Source: an uncultured Verrucomicrobiales bacterium (GTDB lineage Bacteria; Verrucomicrobiota; Verrucomicrobiae; Limisphaerales; CANJSG01). From it: a DNA stretch of 5,605 nt. The stretch is taken from contig CAMLMI010000321.1 of the NCBI GenBank assembly GCA_946480965.1, positions 1-5,605 on the forward strand, read 5' to 3'. Position numbers and translations under genes: made by a program. Below the pieces are notes generated by a model. That model was not told where the DNA came from. It ran no database searches and worked only from the letters and a program-made list of their open reading frames with translations. This document shows, in pieces, positions 1 to 5,605 of the stretch. The first letter of the stretch is position 1. Each line of letters starts with the position of its first letter.

Positions 1-647
1 ATGTTGGCGACCATCTGGGCGGGAGGGACGGTGATGAGTGAGACGTCCTTGTCGGGGTTGATGCCGCCGGCGCCGAGGTAGTAGCGCATCCACATGGCGT
101 GGGTGCCGGGCGGGAAGGTCATGGCGAAGGTGAGCGGTTCGCCGAGGGACTTGGCCTTGTCCACGAAGGGCTTGATGGCCTTGGGATCGGCACCGACCTT
201 GCCGTTCCATTCGGACTTCAGCGTGATGGCCTGACCGTTGCGGTTGACCAGCCAGGGAATGACCATCGGCTTCTTGGGCGAGCCCAGCAGGCCCATGGTG
301 GAGGCGATGGGCATGCCGATGAGCATGTGCGTCATCTGGTTGTCGCCGGAGGAGAGCGAGTCGCGGATGGCCGCCCAGTTCGCGCCCTTGGCGATGGTGA
401 CTTCGACGCCGTATTTCTTGAAAAAGCCCTTCTCCGCGCCGACGACGAACGGCGAGCAGTCGGTCAGGGCGATGATGCCGCAACGGAGCTTGGCGGTCTC
501 GGGCGCGTCGCTGGCATAGACGCTGCCGACCCAGCCGCGCGGCAGCCCGCCGAAGAGGGCGGCGGCCCCGGCGGCGACGGCGCTGCGGCCGAGGAAGGCG
601 CGGCGGTTAAGCAGGGAAGTTTTGGACGAGGGATGGGGTTGTTTCAT
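1..647 (-). CDS. nrtA: Tat-exported NrtA/CmpA-family ABC transporter substrate-binding protein (partial, C-terminus off left edge)
   Basis: This is the N-terminal 215 residues of a periplasmic anion-binding protein that would deliver nitrate/nitrite (or, in the CmpA branch, bicarbonate) to an ABC permease. Seen: a twin-arginine signal, NRRAFLG at residues 14-20, followed by an Ala/Gly-rich hydrophobic stretch to about residue 40 and a possible cleavage site after VYA (43-45). The mature fold then starts with LRCGIIALTDCSPFVVGAEK (54-73), which is typical of the family. Later family blocks are NGQAITLKSEW (137-147) and LTFAMTFPPGTHAMW (172-186). The ATG at 647-645 is the only sensible start because it gives the Tat n-region; the next in-frame Met is at residue 105. 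The start lies inside the preceding gene, a 41-nt overlap in another frame, and has no Shine-Dalgarno. Permease and ATPase genes are expected to the left. The substrate cannot be decided from this half; the symbol is a family-level choice. Confidence 0.9.
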   Translation of the reverse strand, partial: MKQPHPSSKTSLLNRRAFLGRSAVAAGAAALFGGLPRGWVGSVYASDAPETAKLRCGIIALTDCSPFVVGAEKGFFKKYGVEVTIAKGANWAAIRDSLSSGDNQMTHMLIGMPIASTMGLLGSPKKPMVIPWLVNRNGQAITLKSEWNGKVGADPKAIKPFVDKAKSLGEPLTFAMTFPPGTHAMWMRYYLGAGGINPDKDVSLITVPPAQMVAN

Positions 648-1719
648 GGGGATTGGTGACGAGTTCGCTGGCGGCAAGGTGGAGGTCGTGGCGGAAAACC
701 TGGTGGAGGATGGAAGAGAAGGAGCTGCCGGGAACGGCGCCGGGGAGGCAGTTGCGCAGCACCCAGGAACCGCTCTCGGGCGTCGGGGCGTTGCAGTCGC
801 CGCCGTGGAAGACGGTGAACGGCCCGGCGGCGGCGGGGCGGTCGTGGCCGGGATCGAAGCGCGTCCCGAAGCTGCGGCGGACGAGTTCGGCGGGCGCGTT
901 GACATAGCGCCGGTGGGAGAGGAGGGCGGCGATCTCGTCGTGGTTCGCGGGATCGGCGCAGTAGCGGCAGGCGGCGAGCACGGCGGCCACGAGCCGGAGA
1001 TGGTTGTCGGGCTGTTCTTCGGCGAAGGCGCGCCGGACCATCAGAACCTTCTCGGGATGTTCCGGCGCGAGCTGCGCGCTGGTGGCCGGGCACCAGCCGT
1101 CGCGCGATTGCACGACGACGGAGTTCCACGGTTCACCGGCGCAGAACCCGGCGAGATGGCCGGCCTTGAGATTGGCGGGCATCTGCGGAGGCGGCGCGAC
1201 GACGAAACGCACGTCGCGGTCCGGCACGAGATCGCCGAGGCGCAGCCACTTCTCCAGGAGGAAGCGGTGGGAGGAGACGGGAAAGACGATGCCGAAGGTG
1301 AGCGGTTCGCGGCGGCGTTCGCTGCAGAACCATTCGCCGAGCGTGACGGCGTCGCGCACACCGGCGTTCCAGAGATCGTTGGAGAGCGTGATGGCGTTGC
1401 CCTGGAGATTCAGCACCAGCGCGGTGATGCAGGGCGTGGCCACGCAGCCGAGGCCGAGCGTGCAGGCGAAGGGCAGGCCCGCGAGCGCGTGTGCGGCGTC
1501 GAGATCCCCGTGGATGAGGCGGTCGCGCACCGTGGCCCAGCCGATCTCGCGCACGAGCTCGACCTCCAATTCCTGCGCCGCGAAGAAGCCGCGCTCCTGC
1601 GCGACGACGAGCGGGGCGCAGTCGCAGAGCGGAACGAAGCCGAGGCGCAGCCGCCGGTTGCGGTGGGCGGGGCGGGTGCTTCTCGGTTGCGCTGCGTCGA
1701 TTTGTCCAGTCAAGGCCAT
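607..1719 (-). CDS. Signal-less NrtA/NasS-like anion-binding protein, probable cytoplasmic nitrate sensor
   Basis: A 370-residue paralogue of the exported binding protein encoded just downstream. Shared blocks can be read side by side: LRLGFVPLCDCAPLVVAQER (24-43), GNAITLSNDLW (107-117), LTFGIVFPVSSHRF (140-153), and GFCAGEPWN (191-199) followed by HPEKVLMV (221-228), the usual NrtA/CmpA signature. Unlike its neighbour it has no signal peptide: residues 1-23 are polar and Arg-rich and the fold begins at once. About 12 cysteines are present, which suits a reducing cytoplasm. A cytoplasmic NrtA-like protein resembles NasS, which senses nitrate and restrains the antiterminator NasT; the NrtA-like C-terminal domain of NrtC is another regulatory precedent. 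No NasT-like ANTAR gene is visible here. An in-frame stop at 1732-1734 makes 1719 the furthest possible start. Probably co-transcribed with the downstream gene. The sensor role is inferred. Confidence 0.85.
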   Translation of the reverse strand: MALTGQIDAAQPRSTRPAHRNRRLRLGFVPLCDCAPLVVAQERGFFAAQELEVELVREIGWATVRDRLIHGDLDAAHALAGLPFACTLGLGCVATPCITALVLNLQGNAITLSNDLWNAGVRDAVTLGEWFCSERRREPLTFGIVFPVSSHRFLLEKWLRLGDLVPDRDVRFVVAPPPQMPANLKAGHLAGFCAGEPWNSVVVQSRDGWCPATSAQLAPEHPEKVLMVRRAFAEEQPDNHLRLVAAVLAACRYCADPANHDEIAALLSHRRYVNAPAELVRRSFGTRFDPGHDRPAAAGPFTVFHGGDCNAPTPESGSWVLRNCLPGAVPGSSFSSILHQVFRHDLHLAASELVTNPHETTPSLVQNFPA

Positions 1720-1794
1720 CGACGGAGTGCTTTAGCTTCGCCGATGCCAGATCGTCCGCTGGGACCGATTCGTGCTGCCGATCAGGCTCATCGA
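1720..1794. promoter_or_regulatory. Divergent control region between lysR and the binding-protein operon
   Basis: This 75-bp gap separates two divergent starts and is the natural place for the LysR-type regulator to bind. Small dyads are visible: CGAT-GCCAG-ATCG at 1742-1754 and GTCC-GCTG-GGAC at 1754-1765, and further CGAT units occur at 1766-1769 and 1779-1782. On the minus strand a TAAAGC sequence (1729-1734) sits at a -10-like distance from the 1719 start, but nothing resembling TTGACA lies 17 bp further up, as is common for activator-dependent promoters. No Shine-Dalgarno is visible for either gene. The individual sites are weak; the positional argument is the main evidence. Confidence 0.45.
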
Positions 1795-2739
1795 ATGAAT
1801 GAACCGGATTCATGGGTCAACGAGCCGCTCGACAGCAGGCAGCTCCTGGCGTTTCTCCACCTCGCAAAAACGGGCAGTTTCACTCTGGCCGCGCGGGAGT
1901 TGAACCTCTCGCAGTCCGCCGTCAGCCACTCGATCCGTGCGTTGGAGGAGTCGGTGGGCTGTCGTGTTTTTGACAGGCTGACGAAAAAAGTGGTGCTCAC
2001 CCAGGCGGGCGAGCAGCTCTTTCATCACGCCGAAAAAATCTTCCGCGAAATGGCGGCGGCAAAGACCTCGCTGGCGCATCTGGGCAAATGGGGCAAGGGC
2101 CGCCTGCGCATCGGCGCCACGCCCACGGCCTGCCAATACATCCTCCCGGCGGTGCTGCGGGAATTCAAAGAGTCGTTCCCCGACTACCAGATCGCGATCG
2201 AGCCCGGAGACACGCCCGATGCGTTGGCCGCCTTGCGCGAGAGCCGCATCGACCTCGCGCTGGCGCTGGAGCCGAGGCGCGAGGACAGCGTGGAGTTCAT
2301 CCCCATCTTCAAGGACGACTTGGCCTTCATCCTGCCGCCGCTGCACCCGTGGGCGCAGGCGCGGAAAGTGGACCGCACCGAAGTGGCGAAGCAGAACTAC
2401 GTGCTCTACAACCGCAACAGCCAGACCTTCCGCCTGCTCGACGAATACTTCCGCGAGGAGCGCGTGGTGCTGCACACGTTCATCGAGCTGGGCAGCATGG
2501 AGGCGATCAAGGAACTGGTGAAGCTGGGGCTCGGCGTGAGCATCCTCGCGCCGTGGATCTGCGAGGACGAGATCGCCGACGGATCACTGGTGGCGCTCGC
2601 GCTGGGCCGTCGCAAGCTCGTGCGGAGCTGGGGCGTGATGCACTGGAAGGGACGGCGGCTGACCTTGGCGGAGGAAACCTTCGTGGGCCTGTGCCGCTCC
2701 GTCTCGGAGAACCTGCTGCAACGGACGGGGAATCTTTGA
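1795..2739 (+). CDS. LysR-family transcriptional regulator
   Basis: A 314-residue LysR-type regulator, the usual length for the family. Seen: the N-terminal winged helix-turn-helix at about residues 13-71, including LLAFLHLAKTGSFTLAAREL (17-36), NLSQSAVSHSIRALEE (37-52), VFDR (58-61) and VLTQAGEQLF (67-76); a linker helix to about 97; then the periplasmic-binding-like effector domain from GRLRIGATPT (102-111) to the C-terminus, with the typical RIDLALAL (151-158) and LVKLGLGVSILAPW (241-254). The ATG at 1795 leaves 11 residues before the first helix; an in-frame ATG at 1744 would give 331 residues but push into the shared control region, so 1795 is preferred. Divergent placement next to NrtA-type genes suggests it controls them, as NtcB or CmpR do in cyanobacteria; that is an inference and the ligand is unknown. 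It ends 52 bp before a strong terminator. Confidence 0.95.
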   Translation: MNEPDSWVNEPLDSRQLLAFLHLAKTGSFTLAARELNLSQSAVSHSIRALEESVGCRVFDRLTKKVVLTQAGEQLFHHAEKIFREMAAAKTSLAHLGKWGKGRLRIGATPTACQYILPAVLREFKESFPDYQIAIEPGDTPDALAALRESRIDLALALEPRREDSVEFIPIFKDDLAFILPPLHPWAQARKVDRTEVAKQNYVLYNRNSQTFRLLDEYFREERVVLHTFIELGSMEAIKELVKLGLGVSILAPWICEDEIADGSLVALALGRRKLVRSWGVMHWKGRRLTLAEETFVGLCRSVSENLLQRTGNL

Positions 2740-2756
2740 TGGTTGCTCCCGGTCGG

Positions 2757-2783
2757 GGATCGGGCCTACAGACTGCCTGATCC
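2757..2783 (+). repeat. Imperfect hairpin downstream of lysR
   Basis: The arms GGATCGGGC (2757-2765) and GCCTGATCC (2775-2783) pair over 9 positions with one G-T wobble, around a 9-nt loop. It lies 18 bp after the lysR stop and 8 bp before the strong terminator. There is no T-tract after it on either strand, so it is not an intrinsic terminator by itself; it may protect the lysR mRNA 3' end or be incidental. Confidence 0.5.
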
Positions 2784-2791
2784 GAAAGACA

Positions 2792-2821
2792 AAGGCCCGA
2801 GGAACTCGTTCCTCGGGCCTT
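2792..2821. terminator. Bidirectional rho-independent terminator between lysR and fabF
   Basis: A perfect 13-bp inverted repeat: AAGGCCCGAGGAA (2792-2804), the tetraloop CTCG, then TTCCTCGGGCCTT (2809-2821). The plus-strand exit reads TGTGTTGTTG and the minus-strand exit reads TTTGTCTTTC, so both are T-rich. It sits between the convergent ends of lysR (2739) and fabF (2841) and can stop transcripts from both sides. Confidence 0.93.
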
Positions 2822-2840
2822 GTGTTGTTGAACTACTTGA

Positions 2841-4097
<1,257 letters not shown>

Positions 4098-4103
4098 AAA
4101 ATC

Positions 4104-4139
4104 AAAAGGGGCAGCCGGGCCGTTCGACCTTGCTGCCCC
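4104..4139 (-). terminator. Terminator-like hairpin and T-tract between acpP and fabF (possible attenuator)
   Basis: Read on the minus strand, GGGGCAGC (4139-4132) pairs with GCTGCCCC (4115-4108). The enclosed 16 nt can pair further as GGTC-GAAC-GGCC, making a stem with one small internal loop and a tetraloop. The tract TTTTGATTTT follows immediately and runs into the fabF ATG at 4097. It starts 18 nt after the acpP stop. This has the form of an intrinsic terminator; since fabF has no other clear promoter, it probably ends only part of the acpP transcripts. Confidence 0.75.
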
Positions 4140-4157
4140 GGAAAGGAGTCGTTGCGG

Positions 4158-4400
4158 TTACTTCTGGAGCTCTTCGACGTATTTGATGACGTCGCCGACG
4201 CTCTGGAGCTTTTCCGCCTGCTCGTCCGGGATCTCGGTCCCGAACTCTTCCTCGAGGGCCATCACGAGTTCGACCGTGTCCAAGGAATCCGCGCCGAGGT
4301 CCTCGATGAACTTGGCCTCAGGCGTGACCTGATCCGCGTTCACGCCGAGCTGCTCGACGATGATGTCCTTGACCCTCTGTTCAATGCTCTTTTCAGCCAT
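4158..4400 (-). CDS. acpP: Acyl carrier protein
   Basis: An 80-residue acidic four-helix protein that carries acyl intermediates of fatty-acid synthesis on a 4'-phosphopantetheine arm. Seen: the attachment site Ser39 in [20 protein letters not shown] (34-53), the classic DSL motif at the start of helix II; N-terminal helix [16 protein letters not shown] (5-20); and C-terminal [20 protein letters not shown] (57-76). Length and composition match housekeeping AcpP. The start at 4400 is fixed by the conserved N-terminus. It lies 173 bp after fabG with a promoter of its own (4413-4441) and no Shine-Dalgarno. The neighbours fabG and fabF use its product as substrate carrier. A holo-ACP synthase gene is not visible in the window. 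Confidence 0.98.
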   Translation of the reverse strand: MAEKSIEQRVKDIIVEQLGVNADQVTPEAKFIEDLGADSLDTVELVMALEEEFGTEIPDEQAEKLQSVGDVIKYVEELQK

Positions 4401-4412
4401 AAGATGGGTGCG

Positions 4413-4441
4413 TCTTTAGGCGACGGGTGGGGGAGCGTCAA
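4413..4441 (-). promoter_or_regulatory. Sigma70-type promoter of acpP, almost leaderless
   Basis: On the minus strand, TTGACG (4441-4436) is a near-consensus -35 box and TAAAGA (4418-4413) a good -10 box, with exactly 17 bp between them. Only 12 bp separate the -10 box from the acpP ATG, so the predicted transcription start is about 5-7 nt before the start codon. There would be no room for a Shine-Dalgarno, and none is seen. Confidence 0.75.
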
Positions 4442-4492
4442 GCCACATTCCGGGAAGGGAAGGGCAGGAACGATCACGCGTCGATACCACCC

Positions 4493-4554
4493 ATCCGGTA
4501 TCCGGCATCCGGGATCTGCCGATGATTCCCGATGCCGGATTCCCGATGCCGGAT
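4493..4554. repeat. REP-like palindromic repeat cluster in the fabG-acpP gap
   Basis: On the plus strand three 7-bp units ATCCGGN run in tandem (4493-4513), followed by a 14-bp unit TTCCCGATGCCGGA repeated head to tail (4526-4539 and 4540-4553). The two halves are inverted relative to each other: ATCCGGCATC (4500-4509) is the exact reverse complement of GATGCCGGAT at both 4531-4540 and 4545-4554, and GGGA (4511-4514) pairs with TCCC, leaving C4510 bulged. Two alternative hairpins are therefore possible. No T-tract follows on either strand, so it is not an intrinsic terminator. It fills the gap between the fabG stop and the acpP promoter; the rest of the gap holds no gene that I can see. Confidence 0.8.
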
Positions 4555-4573
4555 GAAGCCGACTGCCGCCCGC

Positions 4574-5320
4574 TCACATCACCATGCCGCCATCCACCGT
4601 CAGCACCTGGCCGGTCACATAACGGCCGGCGGGCGAAGCGAGGTAGAGCGCGGCGGCGGCGATGTCGTCCGCGGTGCCGAAGCAGTTCAACGGGATCTGC
4701 TTCAAGAGCGCTTCGCGCATCTCGGGCTTCAATTCGGAGGTCATGTCCGTCTCGATGAAGCCGGGGGCGATGGCGTTGCAGGTGATGCCGCGCGAGGCGA
4801 GCTCGCGGGCGACGGACTTGGTGAAACCGATCAATCCGGCCTTGCTGGCGGCGTAGTTGCACTGGCCCGCGTTGCCCATGAGGCCGATGACCGAGGCGAG
4901 GTTGATGATGCGGCCGGCGCGCTGCTTCATCATGGCGCGGGTGAAAGCCTTGGTGAACGAGAAGGCACCGCGCAGGTTGGTGTTCAGCACCGCGTCCCAA
5001 TCCGCCTCGCTCATGCGCATGAGCAGGCCGTCCTTGGTGACGCCGGCGTTGTTCACGAGGATGTCGGCGCGGTTGCCGGTCTCGGCCAGGATCTTCTCGG
5101 CGGCGGCGGCCACGGCGGCGGGATCGGAGACATCGACCGCGAAGGCCCAGGCCTTCCGTCCCAAGGCGCGGATCTCGGCGGCGACCTTCTCGGAATTCTC
5201 GGCGGTGCGGGAGACACAGACGACGTCCGCGCCCTCGGCGGCGAACTTCAGGGCGATGGCGCGTCCGATGCCGCGACCGGCTCCGGTGACGACGGCGACT
5301 TGATTGGCAAGTTGTGACAT
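4574..5320 (-). CDS. fabG: 3-oxoacyl-[acyl-carrier-protein] reductase
   Basis: A 248-residue short-chain dehydrogenase that uses NADPH to reduce 3-ketoacyl-ACP to 3-hydroxyacyl-ACP, the first reductive step of each elongation cycle, in the cytoplasm. Seen: the cofactor glycine motif TGAGRGIG (12-19), NNAG (90-93), the Asn of the tetrad at N115 in LNTNLRGAF, catalytic Ser143 in LASVIG, YAASK with Tyr156 and Lys160, and PGFIETDMT (186-194) followed by the C-terminal VTGQVLTVDGGMVM (235-248). The Ser/Tyr/Lys positions are each five later than E. coli S138/Y151/K155. The start at 5320 (MSQLAN) is preferred over the ATG at 5335, since SDR proteins begin a few residues before the first beta strand. 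No Shine-Dalgarno is visible; a short hairpin (5325-5339) lies directly upstream. First gene of the fabG-acpP-fabF group; the acpP context supports FabG over other SDR enzymes. Confidence 0.97.
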   Translation of the reverse strand: MSQLANQVAVVTGAGRGIGRAIALKFAAEGADVVCVSRTAENSEKVAAEIRALGRKAWAFAVDVSDPAAVAAAAEKILAETGNRADILVNNAGVTKDGLLMRMSEADWDAVLNTNLRGAFSFTKAFTRAMMKQRAGRIINLASVIGLMGNAGQCNYAASKAGLIGFTKSVARELASRGITCNAIAPGFIETDMTSELKPEMREALLKQIPLNCFGTADDIAAAALYLASPAGRYVTGQVLTVDGGMVM

Positions 5321-5419
5321 AGGCCGGGAAATCATCCCGAAGACGCGGAGGGTTTCCAGACTTTGCTTTGTTCAGGCCGGGACGTGACACCGGCGAAGGG
5401 ATTTGGAACCGTCCCGGTC
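5321..5419. promoter_or_regulatory. Divergent intergenic region upstream of fabG
   Basis: This 99-bp region separates fabG from the divergent right-edge ORF. It holds a 9-bp direct repeat AGGCCGGGA at 5321-5329 and 5374-5382, each with an inverted partner: CGGGA/TCCCG at 5325-5329 and 5335-5339, and CCGGGAC/GTCCCGG at 5377-5383 and 5411-5417. It should contain the fabG promoter, but no convincing -35/-10 pair stands out; GATGAT on the minus strand is only a weak -10 candidate. The repeats could be an operator, with low certainty. Confidence 0.4.
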
Positions 5420-5605
5420 ATGACGGAGGTGGAGAAATACAAGCGGCAGTGGTTCTGGCGACGGTGGCGACAGCGAGGCGAGGCCGCGTTGAGTTTTCTT
5501 TTGGCGAGCGTTTTATTGGCTGTGCCGTTCATGGCGAGCAAACTGGATGCTCTTCAGAAGGATTCCTCGCAGGTAGGTTTTTGGATTTTGGCGACGATTG
5601 TGGCG
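5420..5605 (+). CDS. Unrecognised, probably membrane-anchored protein (partial, runs off right edge)
   Basis: I do not recognise this gene. The visible 62 codons from the ATG at 5420 start with a short, strongly basic and Trp-rich segment KYKRQWFWRRWRQRG (7-21). A hydrophobic stretch LSFLLASVLLAVPFMA (25-40), a polar stretch SKLDALQKDSSQ (41-52) and a second hydrophobic stretch VGFWILATIVA (53 to the edge) follow. The basic N-terminus before the first hydrophobic segment fits an inside-facing N-terminus. The frame is open upstream to the stop at 5315-5317, and a GTG at 5384 is an alternative start; neither has a good Shine-Dalgarno, although GGAGGTGGAG lies just inside the ATG. Codon choice is more A/T-rich than in the other genes. 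It diverges from fabG, so no functional link is implied. Confidence 0.55.
   Translation, partial: MTEVEKYKRQWFWRRWRQRGEAALSFLLASVLLAVPFMASKLDALQKDSSQVGFWILATIVA

Noticed and set aside
99..659. Plus-strand open frame opposite the nrtA start
   Set aside because: Its translation is Gly/Ala-rich without motifs, and the minus strand carries a clear Tat signal and NrtA blocks over the same DNA.
622..1794. Long plus-strand open frame running into the lysR frame, which would make a 705-residue protein
   Set aside because: The first 391 codons are antisense to the binding-protein gene and give a low-complexity Gly/Ala/Glu/Arg-rich translation with no family motif. The real protein starts at 1795 where LysR homology begins. 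Long antisense frames are usual in GC-rich DNA.
4493..4554. CRISPR array or intrinsic terminator of fabG
   Set aside because: The units are 7 and 14 bp with no spacers between them, and no T-tract follows the hairpin on the minus strand.
5320..5361. Possible fabG promoter with GATGAT as -10 box at a near-leaderless distance
   Set aside because: The -10 matches only four of six positions and the hexamer 17 bp upstream (CTGGAA) matches only three, so it is not better than chance.
4416..5390. Minus-strand frame of 324 codons overlapping fabG
   Set aside because: It is an Arg/His-rich shadow of fabG in another frame; fabG has all catalytic residues.

Overview
The window is GC-rich bacterial DNA with tightly packed genes and short intergenic gaps. 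It reads as a chromosomal segment of a Gram-negative-type bacterium. The protein style (an AcpP/FabF/FabG set with few close enterobacterial features, start codons without Shine-Dalgarno sequences, and a Tat-exported NrtA-type binding protein next to a leaderless paralogue) makes me lean towards Verrucomicrobiota, possibly Opitutaceae. That placement is an inference from pattern memory, not from a search.

Left part (1-2739): a nitrate/anion-uptake locus. On the minus strand, a signal-less NrtA/NasS-like binding protein (607-1719) is followed by a Tat-exported NrtA/CmpA-family substrate-binding protein (start at 647, running off the left edge). The two reading frames overlap by 41 nt. A LysR-family regulator (1795-2739, plus strand) diverges from them across a 75-bp control region. 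The likely scheme is a LysR activator controlling an ABC uptake operon, whose first product is a cytoplasmic ligand sensor and whose second is the exported capture protein. The permease and ATPase would be expected beyond the left edge.

Middle (2740-2840): lysR converges with fabF, and a near-perfect bidirectional intrinsic terminator (2792-2821) separates the two units. A second, weaker hairpin precedes it.

Right part (2841-5320, minus strand): a type II fatty-acid synthesis cluster in the order fabG, acpP, fabF. FabG reduces 3-ketoacyl-ACP, AcpP carries the acyl chains, and FabF does the condensation. acpP has its own well-formed sigma70-type promoter placed so close that the transcript would be almost leaderless. 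A terminator-like hairpin plus T-tract lies between acpP and fabF and ends 10 nt before the fabF start, which could set ACP in excess over FabF. A REP-like palindromic repeat cluster occupies the fabG-acpP gap.

Right edge (5420-5605, plus strand): the start of an unrecognised, probably membrane-anchored protein, divergent from fabG.

I see no obviously new defence, mobile or RNA system. The most worthwhile oddities are the overlapping sensor/binding-protein pair, the terminator abutting fabF, the near-leaderless acpP promoter with general absence of Shine-Dalgarno sites, and the palindromic repeat cluster.
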